A DNA stretch of 64,000 nt. Source: Clostridiales bacterium. Lineage in GTDB: Bacteria > Bacillota > Clostridia > Saccharofermentanales > Saccharofermentanaceae. The stretch covers positions 62,001 to 126,000 of the forward strand of contig JAFZWA010000028.1 of assembly GCA_017617525.1 (NCBI GenBank), written 5' to 3'. Positions 8,274 through 18,071 of this stretch are shown piece after piece (positions within the stretch are counted from its first letter, which is position 1; each line of letters begins with the position of its first letter). Under the pieces are notes generated by a model that did no database searches, was not told the origin of the DNA, and saw only the letters and a program-made list of their open reading frames with translations. The translations under genes were made by a program, and so were the position numbers.

Positions 8274-9536
8274 ATGGCGAAAGCGCAAGTAGTCGCAATG
8301 ATATTGGCAGGAGGACAGGGCTCCAGACTTGGTGTCCTGACGAAGAGTATTGCGAAGCCGGCCGTTCCGTTCGGAAGCCGTTATCGCATTATCGATTTCC
8401 CGCTTTCCAATTGCGCAAATTCAGGAATTGAAACTGTTGGTGTTCTGACTCAGTACCAGCCTCTGGCACTGAATACTTACATCGGTAACGGTCATCCTTG
8501 GGATCTCGACCGTAATAATGGTGGCGCGTTTATCCTGCCGCCTTTCCAGAAGACGGGAAAGAGCGACTGGTACAAGGGTACCGCGAACGCAATCTACCAG
8601 AACCGTGATTTTATCGACGATTGTGAACCGAAATATGTACTGATCCTTTCCGGTGACCATATCTACAAGATGAATTATGCCGAGATGCTCCGTCAGCATA
8701 TCGAGAATGAAGCAGACGCTACTCTGGCTGTTCTCGAAGTACCGTGGGAAGAAGCTTCCCGTTTCGGTATCCTGAACACCAAGGAAGACAGCGACGTCAT
8801 CACAGAGTTCGTTGAAAAGCCGGCCAAGCCGGAAAGTAACCTCGCTTCCATGGGTGTTTACATCTTTACCTGGGATGTTCTTCGAAAAGCACTTGTCGAG
8901 GACGAGGAAGATCCTAAGTCCAACAACGACTTCGGTAAGAACATCGTTCCGCTTCTCCTGAATCAGGGCAAGAAGCTCTGCGCTTACCGTTTCTCCGGTT
9001 ACTGGAAAGACGTTGGAACGATCTCTTCGCTTTGGGAGTCCAATATGGATATCCTGGATCGTCCGCATGAGATCAATCTCATCGACCGTTCCTGGAGAAT
9101 CTACAGCAGAAACCCGGTAAAACCTTCGCAGTTTCTGGGTGACAGCGCTGAGGTAAGAGGTTCCGCTCTGACAGACGGCTGCCAGATCTTCGGATCTGTT
9201 CTGCACTCCGTTCTTTCCAACTCCGTTACTGTTGAAAAGGGCGCTTACGTAAAAGACTGTGTGCTTTTCCCGGGTGTTACGGTTAAGGCAGGCGCGCATC
9301 TCAATCGCTGTATCGTCGCTTCCGGCACGATCATTGGTGAGAACGTTAAGGCCGGTTCCGACGTCAAGGGTAAGAGCCCGTATCTGAACGAGAAGATCTG
9401 CCAGGAAGGTATCGTAGTTATCGAAGGTGGTCTCCGCATTAAGGACAACGCCGTGATCCCTGCTAATTGTCAGGTTGATAAGGATATACGTGTTCCCGCG
9501 AAAGACAATGTGATCGAAGAGATCTTTCGTGTATGA
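8274..9536 (+). CDS. glgC: Glucose-1-phosphate adenylyltransferase GlgC
   Basis: 420 residues. [15 protein letters not shown] is the nucleotide-binding loop, and [27 protein letters not shown] and [12 protein letters not shown] are further family motifs. The C-terminal half has hexapeptide-type beta-helix repeats. It makes ADP-glucose from glucose-1-phosphate and ATP, the committed step of glycogen synthesis, and is usually allosterically controlled. GGAGG lies ten bases upstream. In Firmicutes it usually partners GlgD, which follows 23 bases downstream. Confidence 0.97.
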   Translation: MAKAQVVAMILAGGQGSRLGVLTKSIAKPAVPFGSRYRIIDFPLSNCANSGIETVGVLTQYQPLALNTYIGNGHPWDLDRNNGGAFILPPFQKTGKSDWYKGTANAIYQNRDFIDDCEPKYVLILSGDHIYKMNYAEMLRQHIENEADATLAVLEVPWEEASRFGILNTKEDSDVITEFVEKPAKPESNLASMGVYIFTWDVLRKALVEDEEDPKSNNDFGKNIVPLLLNQGKKLCAYRFSGYWKDVGTISSLWESNMDILDRPHEINLIDRSWRIYSRNPVKPSQFLGDSAEVRGSALTDGCQIFGSVLHSVLSNSVTVEKGAYVKDCVLFPGVTVKAGAHLNRCIVASGTIIGENVKAGSDVKGKSPYLNEKICQEGIVVIEGGLRIKDNAVIPANCQVDKDIRVPAKDNVIEEIFRV

Positions 9537-9559
9537 CAGGAAGTTGGGAGGAATAAAAA

Positions 9560-10672
9560 ATGTTTATTGATGCAATGGGTTTGATCCTTGGTGATAACAA
9601 AAAGATAACGCTTGGAGAGCTTTCCAAGCCGAGAGCTCTGTCCGCTATTCCGTTTGGCGGAAGATACCGTATCATCGACTACATGCTGTCGAATATGGTG
9701 AACTCCGGTATCAAGAATATCGGTATCCACACTTACACAAAGTATAAGTCCCTCATGGACCACCTGGGAACAGGTTCTTCCTGGGACCTCGACAGAAAGA
9801 ATTCCGGCGGACTTCATATCCTGCCGCCGTACGTAAACTCTGAAGCCACATCGGTACAGGGTGATGAGGAGATGGCAGGTCTTCTGGACTTCGTCCGTTC
9901 CAGCAACGCTTCCTATGTCATCATGGCGGCAAGTAATGTCATCCTGAACACGACATTTACGGAATTCGTAGAAGACTTCAAGGCATGCGGCGCTGACATC
10001 TCCGTTATGTACAACAGAGACGGCACGAAGTTCGGCGGCCCGAACTACATCCTTGATGTAGACAGAAGAGGCTGGGTAAAGGATATGCTTTTCAATCCGG
10101 AAAAGAGTTCTTTTACAAAGAGCAGCATGGGTATCATCTGCATGAGAAGAGAGCTTCTCATCGACCTCATCGCCGAGATGATGGCAAGAGGAACCAATCA
10201 TGTAGGTATCCATTCCTTCGTAAAGAAGTACGACACGCTCCGTGTACACGCTTACGAGTACAAGGGCCTGGTACTTCGTATCAACAACGTACAGTCCTAT
10301 TTCAATTCGTCCATGATGCTTCTGAATAACCAGATCCGTGCCGAACTGTTCTGGAACGGTATCCCGATCTTCACAAAGGTTAAGGATGAAGCTCCGACAC
10401 TGTACTCTGATGACTGCAAGGTAACAGACGCGATCGTTTCCGATGGTTGCCGTATTTCCGGTAACGTTACTGAGTCGATCCTGTTCCGTGGTGTCGCGGT
10501 CAGTAAGAACTGTACGATCAAAAATTGTGTTATCATGCAGGATGTGCATATTTCTGATAACTGTTATCTTGAGAACGTTATCCTCGATAAAAATTCTGTG
10601 GTCCGTCCGGGAGTAAAACTTGTTGGACACAAGGATTATCCGGTCGTGATCGGTAAAGGAGCGATCGTATGA
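9560..10672 (+). CDS. glgD: GlgD, regulatory paralogue of ADP-glucose pyrophosphorylase
   Basis: 370 residues. It aligns by eye with GlgC (KPRALSAIPFGGRYRIIDYMLS, and the hexapeptide end), but the start MFIDAMGLILGDNKKITLGE lacks the GGxGxR nucleotide loop. That is the normal state of GlgD, a subunit with little or no activity that modulates GlgC. The stop overlaps the glgA start by four bases (ATGA), which suggests translational coupling. Confidence 0.95.
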   Translation: MFIDAMGLILGDNKKITLGELSKPRALSAIPFGGRYRIIDYMLSNMVNSGIKNIGIHTYTKYKSLMDHLGTGSSWDLDRKNSGGLHILPPYVNSEATSVQGDEEMAGLLDFVRSSNASYVIMAASNVILNTTFTEFVEDFKACGADISVMYNRDGTKFGGPNYILDVDRRGWVKDMLFNPEKSSFTKSSMGIICMRRELLIDLIAEMMARGTNHVGIHSFVKKYDTLRVHAYEYKGLVLRINNVQSYFNSSMMLLNNQIRAELFWNGIPIFTKVKDEAPTLYSDDCKVTDAIVSDGCRISGNVTESILFRGVAVSKNCTIKNCVIMQDVHISDNCYLENVILDKNSVVRPGVKLVGHKDYPVVIGKGAIV

Positions 10673-12414
10673 ACAAAGTGAAGGTCCTGTTTGTCTCTTC
10701 GGAGGTATATCCGTTTGCAAAGGTCGGCGGTCTCGCGGACGTAGTCGGCGCGTTGCCGGTTGAACTGCAGCATCACCACTGTGATGCCAGAGTCATCATG
10801 CCGCTTTACAAGAGCATTAAACAGAAACATCAGCACAATCTCGATTTCATCGGCTGGAAGATGATCAAGATGGGCTGGAGATCCCTCTATGCGGGTCTTT
10901 ACACACTGACATTAAATGGAGTGAAGTTCTACTTCGTAGATAACGAATATTACTTCAATTTCGATCAGGTCTATGTGGAGTATGTATTCGACATCGAGCG
11001 TTTCTGCTTCTTCCAAAGAGCAGTTCTGGACTTCATGGGAGACTTCATGGGCTTTGAGCCGGATGTCCTCCACTGCAACGACTGGCAGTCCGGCATGATG
11101 CCGCTGCTTCTCGACGCTCACTATAAGAAGTACGGCTATCACACCAACGTCAAGACGGTCTACACGATCCACAACCTGAAGTATCAGGGTATCCATGGTA
11201 TTGAAGTCATCCAGGATCTTTTGGATCTGCCGAGCGAGTATCTTACCGATGAACTGTCCATCAAGGACGGCGCCGTCAACTTCATGAAGGCCGGTATTGT
11301 TTACAGTAACTCCGTAACGACCGTTTCTCCGACATACGCTTATGAGATCATGACGGACTACTACGGCGAAGGTCTGAACCACACGTTGCAGCGTTATGCT
11401 TATAAGGTTTCCGGTATCTTAAACGGAATCAATGCCGAAGAGTATAATCCCGCAAAGGATACGATGATCCCGTCGAAGTATTCCATCAAGAATTACGAAG
11501 AGGGAAAAGCGATCAACAAGAAGTCCGTTCAGGAACAGCTGGGTCTGGAAGTCAATCCGGGCGCTCCGCTCTGCACTATGATCTCCCGTCTTGTTGACCA
11601 GAAGGGTCTCGACCTTCTGCTTCGTGTCGTAGAGGAGATGCTCTATGACGGCATGCAGATCGTTATCCTCGGTACAGGTGACGCTTACTACGAAAGATCT
11701 CTCGCGGATATCGCTTCGAGAAACCCGGGCAAGATGTGTGCCTGCATTTCTTTCGACAACGGCCTTGCTCATACTCTCTACGCAGGTTCGGATATCTTCC
11801 TGATGCCGTCCCTGTTTGAGCCTTGCGGACTTTCCCAGCTCGTTGCCATGACTTATGGTACGATCCCGATCGTTCGTGAGACAGGCGGTCTTCGTGATAC
11901 GGTCGTTCCGTATAACGAGTTTACAGGTGAAGGCAACGGTTTCTCCTTTGCCAACATCAACGCGCATGAGTTCCTCTTCGTCACAAAGTATGCCTGCGAT
12001 CTGTATCGCCACAATAAGCCTGTATGGAACAAGCTTATCGAAGAAGGCATGAAGGCTGACTATTCCTGGAAGAAGTCCGCGGAAGAGTACGCGGGTCTTT
12101 ATTCTTTCATCACCGGTATCTCCATCGCTGAGGAAGAAGAACCCGAAAAGAAGCCTCTGACGGAAGAGATCCTCGATATCCCGAAGAAGAAAAAGGCAGA
12201 GCCGAAGAAGACTGAAGCTAAGAAGCCGGCGGCAAAGAAAGCCGCTCCGAAGGCAAAGGCTGAGGCAGAGAAGAAGCCGGAAGCAAAGAAGGCTCCCGCG
12301 AAAACAGCGAAATCTTCTTCTACGGCTAAGAAGGCAGCTCCGGCCGCTGAAAAGAAGCCTGCCGCTAAGTCTTCTAAGAAATCTTCCGGTGAGACGGAGA
12401 ATAAGAAGGCATGA
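10669..12414 (+). CDS. glgA: Glycogen synthase GlgA with a long lysine/alanine-rich tail
   Basis: 581 residues. The GT5 fold shows the ADP-glucose motif KVGGLADVVGALP near residue 18, NDWQSGM, NLKYQG, and the C-terminal signature MPSLFEPCGLSQL followed by TGGLRDTV. It transfers glucose from ADP-glucose to the non-reducing end of glycogen. The catalytic part ends near residue 485. About 95 residues of Lys, Ala, Pro and Glu follow, a basic, disordered, histone-H1-like tail that standard GlgA (about 480 residues) lacks. It overlaps glgD by four bases and the GH13 gene by four bases. Confidence 0.95.
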   Translation: MNKVKVLFVSSEVYPFAKVGGLADVVGALPVELQHHHCDARVIMPLYKSIKQKHQHNLDFIGWKMIKMGWRSLYAGLYTLTLNGVKFYFVDNEYYFNFDQVYVEYVFDIERFCFFQRAVLDFMGDFMGFEPDVLHCNDWQSGMMPLLLDAHYKKYGYHTNVKTVYTIHNLKYQGIHGIEVIQDLLDLPSEYLTDELSIKDGAVNFMKAGIVYSNSVTTVSPTYAYEIMTDYYGEGLNHTLQRYAYKVSGILNGINAEEYNPAKDTMIPSKYSIKNYEEGKAINKKSVQEQLGLEVNPGAPLCTMISRLVDQKGLDLLLRVVEEMLYDGMQIVILGTGDAYYERSLADIASRNPGKMCACISFDNGLAHTLYAGSDIFLMPSLFEPCGLSQLVAMTYGTIPIVRETGGLRDTVVPYNEFTGEGNGFSFANINAHEFLFVTKYACDLYRHNKPVWNKLIEEGMKADYSWKKSAEEYAGLYSFITGISIAEEEEPEKKPLTEEILDIPKKKKAEPKKTEAKKPAAKKAAPKAKAEAEKKPEAKKAPAKTAKSSSTAKKAAPAAEKKPAAKSSKKSSGETENKKA

Positions 12415-14537
12415 CATCTCTCATCGCGAAGAATACGGATTGCGTGGTGCATTGCTCGAGACTTGCGGAGTACCGCTCTCCGTTTGGCGCGCAAAAGACC
12501 GGCGGATATGTTGACCTTTACATTGATGCTTCCGTTTCTGTCGATGAGATCGTTCTTTGCTATGCATATGGTCTTTACGGCCTGTCATACAATGAACTTC
12601 GCTGCAAAAAGATCGAATCAGTCCCGAACCGGTATGCATGCCGTCTGCGCATGCCTGCCGAGCCGGGACTGCTTTTTTACTGGTTCTGTCTGCGCGGAAA
12701 GCACTCGGATATCGAAGCGATCGTAGATCCTCAGTATCACGAGCTACTTTACAGAAAGCATGAAGAAGACAGAGCTTATCTTTACTATGTTGCCTCATGG
12801 GAAGGTGATGACGGGAAGGGAAAGTTTGCTTTTTCTGCGCCGAAAGTCGGTGTCGATGAAGAAAAGTACCCGCACGCTTTCCAGATCACGGTCTATGAAG
12901 AAGGCTTCACCACGCCTGACTGGATGAAGGGCGCCGTGATGTACCAGATCTTTCCGGATCGTTTTGCCCGTGGCGGTGACTACAGTTTCGAAAAGATGGA
13001 AAGCACCGGAAAGGACCGTCCGGAACGTATCTTCCATGAGGACTGGTACGAAGACGTCGACATTGACGGTAAACCGGAGACGGGCTATCTGGCCTGTGAT
13101 TTCTATGGCGGAACCTTAAAGGGAATCGCCGAGAAAGCTGATTACCTCAAATCCCTGAATGTCGATGTTCTCTACATGAATCCGATCTGTGAGGCGAGAT
13201 CTAACCACCGTTATGACACGGCGGACTATCTGAATGTAGATCCGATCCTTGGCGGAAAAGACGGATACAAGTGCTTTTCGAGCATAATGAAAGAAAACGG
13301 TATCCGCTATATTGTGGACGGTGTTTTCAGCCACACAGGTGCCGACAGCCGTTACTTCAATAAGTACGGAAGATACGAAGCGCCCGGCGCGTACAGTGCT
13401 TTTGTGGAAGGAAAGAACAGTGATTATTCTTCCTGGTACGCGTTCAGAAGAGATGAGAACGGAAATGTTGTTTACGATTCCTGGTGGGGATTCCCGGAAC
13501 TTCCGAATACGAAAGAAGATGACTTGAGTTACCGCGATTATATCCTCGGACCCGATGGCGTTGTCGCTTCCTGGATCCGCGGTGGCGCGAGTGGTGTGCG
13601 TCTGGATGTTTCCGACGAGCTTCCCGATTCCTTCCTCCGCGAGATGCGCTCGTGTGTGAAGAAGGCGTCTTCCGGGGACGGACTTGTTCTCGGCGAAGTC
13701 TGGGAAGAAGTTACTACGAAGATCAGTTACGGCAGTTACCGCGATTTCGCGTACGGAAGGACTCACGATACCGTCATGGGATATCCGTTCCGTGAAGCTT
13801 TGCTCTCATTTCTGCGCGGCGATACATCCGCGAGGACGTGGAGCCTGACGATGGAAAAGTACAGGGAGAACCTGCCGGATCAGATGTTCTACTGCATGAT
13901 GAACCTGATCTCGAGCCACGATGTGCCGCGAGCGATCACGATGCTGGTCGGTCCGCCGGATCCGGGTTCTCGCGAAGAACAGAAGAAGATCCATTTGACC
14001 AAGCATATGAAGAGCAGAGGCGCGGCCCTGATGAAGATGGCTTTTGCGCTTCAGATGGTATATCCGGGCTGCCCGTGTACCTATTACGGTGATGAGATCG
14101 GTATGGACGGATTCCGCGATCCGTTTAACAGAAGAACATATCCGTGGGAAAGAGAATGCGAGTGGCAGAAAGATCTTCTTTCTTCGTTCCGAAGCTTAAG
14201 TGAGCTTAGAAGAAAATATGAAGTATTAAGGTGCGGAGAAGTTGAAATGATCCTTGCCGATGGCGATGATCTTATCTTCGGAAGAACTCTGAATGAAGAG
14301 GGAAAAGACCACTTCGGCAAGGCCTGCGCAGGACCGAAAAAAGTTTTGTGCATAATGAACCGTAGTGATAAAATGAAAATGCTGGTTCGACTGGATGAGT
14401 CTTCGAACGTCGTTTCTACAGAGCATATCCCTGATATCTTTACGGGAGACGGGGAAACGAAATGTGTGCTTTCTTCGGAACAGCAGGGAAGAGTTGAGGT
14501 CAGACCTCTTTCCGCGATAGTTTACGTACAAGTCTAG
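12411..14537 (+). CDS. GH13 alpha-glycosidase (neopullulanase/cyclomaltodextrinase-like)
   Basis: 708 residues. An N-terminal beta-domain of about 160 residues, probably CBM34-like, precedes a GH13 barrel with all four conserved regions: DGVFSHTG, GVRLDVSDE (nucleophile Asp399), VLGEVWEE (acid/base Glu429) and SSHDVPR (Asp504). There is no signal peptide, so it acts inside the cell, probably trimming or debranching glycogen or maltodextrin. The ATG overlaps the glgA stop (ATGA), so it is the last tightly coupled gene of the glycogen operon. The exact specificity (pullulan, cyclodextrin or maltose-forming) cannot be read. Confidence 0.88.
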   Translation: MTSLIAKNTDCVVHCSRLAEYRSPFGAQKTGGYVDLYIDASVSVDEIVLCYAYGLYGLSYNELRCKKIESVPNRYACRLRMPAEPGLLFYWFCLRGKHSDIEAIVDPQYHELLYRKHEEDRAYLYYVASWEGDDGKGKFAFSAPKVGVDEEKYPHAFQITVYEEGFTTPDWMKGAVMYQIFPDRFARGGDYSFEKMESTGKDRPERIFHEDWYEDVDIDGKPETGYLACDFYGGTLKGIAEKADYLKSLNVDVLYMNPICEARSNHRYDTADYLNVDPILGGKDGYKCFSSIMKENGIRYIVDGVFSHTGADSRYFNKYGRYEAPGAYSAFVEGKNSDYSSWYAFRRDENGNVVYDSWWGFPELPNTKEDDLSYRDYILGPDGVVASWIRGGASGVRLDVSDELPDSFLREMRSCVKKASSGDGLVLGEVWEEVTTKISYGSYRDFAYGRTHDTVMGYPFREALLSFLRGDTSARTWSLTMEKYRENLPDQMFYCMMNLISSHDVPRAITMLVGPPDPGSREEQKKIHLTKHMKSRGAALMKMAFALQMVYPGCPCTYYGDEIGMDGFRDPFNRRTYPWERECEWQKDLLSSFRSLSELRRKYEVLRCGEVEMILADGDDLIFGRTLNEEGKDHFGKACAGPKKVLCIMNRSDKMKMLVRLDESSNVVSTEHIPDIFTGDGETKCVLSSEQQGRVEVRPLSAIVYVQV

Positions 14538-14575
14538 CATCTATATATATCTTAAAGGGAAATAGGGAGGTTTCT

Positions 14576-15676
14576 ATGGCAGATTTTGATGAGCAGGGTG
14601 TACAGATCCAAAATGAGATAACCGAGGACGTTACCAATAAGAAGTGTCCGAATTGCGGCGCTACGGTCGTTTTCGATCCGGAATCCGGCGGAATGCTTTG
14701 TGAGTTCTGCGGATATAAGGCTGAACTTCCGAAGCCGGAATCTGACAACGCGATCGTTGAACTCGATTTCGAATCGGCTACACAGACAGCAAGTTTCGAA
14801 TGGGGTACACAGAAGAAGTCCGTTGTTTGTAAGCAGTGCGGCGCCGAGACGATCTACGATGCTCTCGAGACCGCTGCCGTATGTCCGTTCTGCGGCTCTA
14901 CAAGCGTTATGCCTGCCGCGTCCAGCGACTCCATGGCTCCGGGTGCTGTTTGTCCGTTCGCTATTACGAAAGAGAAGGCCGGCGAAAGATTTACTTCCTG
15001 GCTCTCCGGCAAGATCTTTACTCCTTCCAAAGCGAAGAAGAGCGCACGTCCGGAATCCTTCCAGGGTGTTTATCTCCCGTATTGGACATATGACGCACAG
15101 ACAACTTCCAACTTCTCGGCAAGAGCCGGTTACGATCGTCGTGTAAAGAGAGGCGACACATATGTTACCGAAACAACATGGCGTCCGGTAAGCGGTGTAT
15201 ACCAGGAATTCATCGATGATGAGACGGTAATGGCTTCTAAGAGAAACGAGAACTCCGTTGTGAAGAAATGTGAACCTTTCGATTTCTCGAAGCTGGTTCC
15301 TTATTCTCCGCAAGTTGTCGCAGGCTTCATCGCCGAGCGCTATTCGATCGGTCTTAAGGAAGGCTGGGGTCTCGCGCAGGAATCCATCAAGAAGCAGCTG
15401 CGTTCTCATATGGATCAGTATATCCGCAGAAACTGGAGATGTGACCGTGTCGATTCCCTTCGTTTCTCGACACTGTACAGCAATATCACATACAAGTACC
15501 TTCTCGTACCGGTATGGATCTCCTCGTTTAAGTTCAACGAAAAGGTCTATCAGTTTGTTGTTAACGGACAGACCGGTAAGGTTGGCGGACACGCTCCGAT
15601 ATCTCCTTGGAGAGTACTTGCGGCGATCGCTCTCGGTATCCTTTTGATCGTACTGCTTTCGTCCATTACCCGCTGA
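14576..15676 (+). CDS. Zinc-ribbon membrane-tethered protein
   Basis: 366 residues. The N-terminal zinc ribbon CPNCGA..CEFCGY (about residues 24-46) is followed by a second, CKQCGA..CPFCGS (about 86-107). A middle domain follows, and a C-terminal membrane segment (WRVLAAIALGILLIVLLSS) comes just after VNGQTGKVGG. This is a recurrent Firmicutes family of unknown function, sometimes labelled TFIIB-type or PriA-like zinc ribbon. GGGAGG precedes the ATG. It may be cotranscribed with the glycogen operon (38-base gap), and a clean terminator follows. Confidence 0.85.
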   Translation: MADFDEQGVQIQNEITEDVTNKKCPNCGATVVFDPESGGMLCEFCGYKAELPKPESDNAIVELDFESATQTASFEWGTQKKSVVCKQCGAETIYDALETAAVCPFCGSTSVMPAASSDSMAPGAVCPFAITKEKAGERFTSWLSGKIFTPSKAKKSARPESFQGVYLPYWTYDAQTTSNFSARAGYDRRVKRGDTYVTETTWRPVSGVYQEFIDDETVMASKRNENSVVKKCEPFDFSKLVPYSPQVVAGFIAERYSIGLKEGWGLAQESIKKQLRSHMDQYIRRNWRCDRVDSLRFSTLYSNITYKYLLVPVWISSFKFNEKVYQFVVNGQTGKVGGHAPISPWRVLAAIALGILLIVLLSSITR

Positions 15677-15708
15677 GTAAAATCAAATATCGTTTGATAT
15701 GTGTGAAG

Positions 15709-15740
15709 AGGATCGTAACAAATGTTACGATCCTTTTTTC
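15709..15740 (+). terminator. Rho-independent terminator
   Basis: AGGATCGTAAC (15709-15719) pairs perfectly with GTTACGATCCT (15724-15734) around AAAT, followed by TTTTTTC. Confidence 0.92.
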
Positions 15741-15743
15741 GAA

Positions 15744-15781
15744 TTGTGTACAAATTGTGAAGATTTGTGCACATTGCACAA
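15744..15781. promoter_or_regulatory. Phased TTGTG repeats and overlapping dyads upstream of the surface-protein gene
   Basis: Three TTGTG units start at 15744, 15755 and 15765, ten to eleven bases apart, on one face of the helix. They form two overlapping dyads: TGTGTACAAAT/ATTTGTGCACA (15745-15773, one mismatch) and a perfect TTGTGCA-CAT-TGCACAA (15765-15781). The last ends ten bases before the -35, the usual place for an activator. Confidence 0.55.
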
Positions 15782-15791
15782 TCGAAATCGG

Positions 15792-15820
15792 TTGAGCAAT
15801 TTTTCTTAATATATTAGGAT
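15792..15820 (+). promoter_or_regulatory. Promoter of the surface-protein gene
   Basis: TTGAGC (15792-15797), a 17-base spacer and TAGGAT (15815-15820) resemble a weak sigma-A promoter, in keeping with dependence on an activator bound at the dyads upstream. Confidence 0.55.
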
Positions 15821-15884
15821 AGAGGAGGTTGAGTTTGTATTTCTATACATAAAATATGGTTTGGGAACCGTATGGAGGGTTAAA

Positions 15885-17963
15885 ATGACAGAAGATAACA
15901 CGCATCAGGCATCGGCCGGCCATCGCTTTGGCCGCTGGATCAGGACGCTGTCGACCACACTCGTAATCGCTTTCTTGGGCGCACAGGGTATCGCAGCACT
16001 TCCGGGCGGCACGGCTACTAATCACCTCTCTAATGGCAACACATCAGTAGTAAATCCGGATAACCCGTTTAACTACGCACTTTACTGTTTCGGCAACTTC
16101 GAGATCGGTAATGGTGAAGGTCACCACTCTACAGGTGCTTTCGCGATCGGTGGAGACGCTAAATTCCAGGGTCAGTATTCTTTCGCGGGCAGCAACGCAG
16201 CTCCGGGCGAAAAAGGACTTCCGCAGCTCGCGGTAGCAGGTCAGCTCAACTTTGACCAGCTCAATACTCTCCGTGGTAACCTCGAAGTTTCTTCAGCTTC
16301 CAATCTTCACGGTAACAATTATTCTTTCAGCTCTGAGTCTTATCACCTCGTAGAAGGCGTTTCCGCTAACTTCGGTGAGAGAAAGGCCGCTATGGTCGCT
16401 CGCGCGAATTCCGGTAACGAACTTGCTCAGAAAGCTTCCAACGCAACTCTGAGAACCCAGGGCGGCGGAGGATGGACAGAAGTAGAGGCTTCTGTTCCGG
16501 CAGGCTTTAACGCAGAGACTGATGTACTTGTTTTCAACCTTCCTGCAGGTACAAACAAACTCTACATCCCTGAGGGTGTTAACACGATCATCAACGTTCG
16601 TGGTGATTCCGTTAACTATTTCCCGCAGCTGATGTACGGTTCTTTCAACAGCGCAAGCACACCGAACGATGGTGGTGACGATCGCGACAGACACGTAGTA
16701 TGGAACTTTGCCGAGGCAAAGAGCATCTATATGCCGGACAACCTGGCTGTTCACGGTGCAGTTCTTGCTCCGAACGCTTACATCCAGAAGCTCGGTGGTA
16801 ACTCCAACGGTGCGATCATCTGCGCATCCATCTTCACAACATCCGAGTTCCACACAGTTTCCAACAGTGTAAAGTATCCGACACCGACTCCGACACCTAC
16901 ACCGGAACCGACGGCTACACCTACACCTGTTCCGACTGAAACACCTACTCCGGTTCCGACAGACACACCGACGCCGACACCGACAAATACGCCGGTTCCT
17001 ACAGATACGCCGACGCCGACAGCAACTCCGGTACCGACAGATACACCTACGCCGACATCTACTCCTACGGCAACTCCGGTTCCGACAAATACGCCGACAC
17101 CGACAAACACACCTACACCTACGCCGACACCTCTGCCGACGGCTACACCTATCCCGACAGCGACACCGATCCCGACTGCAACCCCGATCCCGTCGCCGAC
17201 GGCTACACCTGTTCCGACAGCAACTCCGACGCCGACAAATACACCGACGCCTACGCCGACGAACACACCTACACCTACGAATACACCGACTCCGACGAAT
17301 ACGCCGACGCCGACACCTACAAACACACCGACGCCGACCAATACGCCGACACCTACTAACACGCCGACTCCGACAAATACTCCGACTCCGACGAGTACGC
17401 CGACGGCAACACCGGTACCTACAAATACGCCGACTCCATCGCCGACACCGCTGCCAACGGCAACGCCGATCCCGACAGCAACTCCGATGCCGACGGCAAC
17501 ACCGATACCATCACCGACAGCAACGCCAATACCAACGGCAACGCCTGTTCCGACAACACCTCCGATAGAGGATCCGTTCGAGGAGACCGTAACACCGACT
17601 CCGACTGAGGAACCGACGGAGACACCGACACCGACGACACCGCCGATCGAGGATCCGTTTGAGGAAACAGTAACTCCGACACCTACTACGATCCCGCCGA
17701 TCGAGGATTCGTACGAGGACGAAGGCACACCGACACCTGTTCCGACAGAAACACCTGTAGTACAGGATCCGGTTCCGGAAGAAACAGCTACACCGGTACC
17801 GACCACACCTCCGGACGAGGGCGAAGTTCTCGGTGTAACCCGTGTACCGAAGACAGGTGATACAGGAAACAATCTGAAGATGTTCGCCGGTCTGTTCTTC
17901 ATTATCGCTTCCGCCGCATCCTTTACGATGGTCGTAAAGAAGAAAGAAGAAGACGAAGAGTAA
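15885..17963 (+). CDS. Choice-of-anchor A surface protein with long Thr/Pro-repeat stalk and VPKTG anchor
   Basis: 692 residues from ATG 15885 with GGAGGG just upstream. The N-terminal leader has a basic stretch, then a hydrophobic core ([14 protein letters not shown]), so a signal peptide is likely. Residues about 45-325 hold the choice-of-anchor A domain ([30 protein letters not shown]). Residues 332-560 are almost pure [10 protein letters not shown] repeats, a rigid stalk through the wall. Three repeats of PPIEDPFEE type follow, then VPKTG (654-658), a hydrophobic helix and KKKEED. VPKTG in place of LPXTG suggests sortase anchoring; no sortase gene is in view. The N-terminal domain presumably interacts outside the cell, but its ligand is unknown. 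Confidence 0.88.
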   Translation: MTEDNTHQASAGHRFGRWIRTLSTTLVIAFLGAQGIAALPGGTATNHLSNGNTSVVNPDNPFNYALYCFGNFEIGNGEGHHSTGAFAIGGDAKFQGQYSFAGSNAAPGEKGLPQLAVAGQLNFDQLNTLRGNLEVSSASNLHGNNYSFSSESYHLVEGVSANFGERKAAMVARANSGNELAQKASNATLRTQGGGGWTEVEASVPAGFNAETDVLVFNLPAGTNKLYIPEGVNTIINVRGDSVNYFPQLMYGSFNSASTPNDGGDDRDRHVVWNFAEAKSIYMPDNLAVHGAVLAPNAYIQKLGGNSNGAIICASIFTTSEFHTVSNSVKYPTPTPTPTPEPTATPTPVPTETPTPVPTDTPTPTPTNTPVPTDTPTPTATPVPTDTPTPTSTPTATPVPTNTPTPTNTPTPTPTPLPTATPIPTATPIPTATPIPSPTATPVPTATPTPTNTPTPTPTNTPTPTNTPTPTNTPTPTPTNTPTPTNTPTPTNTPTPTNTPTPTSTPTATPVPTNTPTPSPTPLPTATPIPTATPMPTATPIPSPTATPIPTATPVPTTPPIEDPFEETVTPTPTEEPTETPTPTTPPIEDPFEETVTPTPTTIPPIEDSYEDEGTPTPVPTETPVVQDPVPEETATPVPTTPPDEGEVLGVTRVPKTGDTGNNLKMFAGLFFIIASAASFTMVVKKKEEDEE
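16878..17568 (+). repeat. Coding Thr/Pro low-complexity repeat tract
   Basis: About 690 bases encode [14 protein letters not shown] and similar units, with ACx-CCx codon pairs throughout. Synonymous codons vary from unit to unit, which suggests selection on the protein rather than recent DNA duplication. Confidence 0.9.
17556..17722 (+). repeat. Three PPIED repeats
   Basis: Three units encode [32 protein letters not shown] and [15 protein letters not shown]. The first two are identical in protein over this stretch; the third has diverged. Confidence 0.85.
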
Positions 17964-17982
17964 TTGAATAGCATTCAGCATG

Positions 17983-18013
17983 AAGGCTGCCTTTCGAGGC
18001 AGCCTTTTTGTTT
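17983..18013 (+). terminator. Rho-independent terminator
   Basis: AAGGCTGCCT (17983-17992) pairs with AGGCAGCCTT (17997-18006) around a TTCG tetraloop, followed by TTTGTTTTT. Confidence 0.92.
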
Positions 18014-18071
18014 TTCCGTTTTTCATGTAAAATATGTTTTGGGGATTCTATATAGGAGATAATAGTACAGC

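Noticed and set aside
15822-15850. Tiny leader peptide before the surface-protein gene
   Set aside because: GAGGAGG is followed by a TTG and only four more codons before a stop. It is too short to support, although the unused ribosome binding site is odd.
16878-17568. CRISPR-like regular repeats
   Set aside because: Units are 6-18 bases, have no unique spacers and stay in frame within a long surface protein, so this is coding low complexity.
16778-17974. Minus-strand frame encoding Val/Gly repeats
   Set aside because: It is the complement of the Thr/Pro-repeat stalk; a repeat on one strand leaves a repeat on the other.
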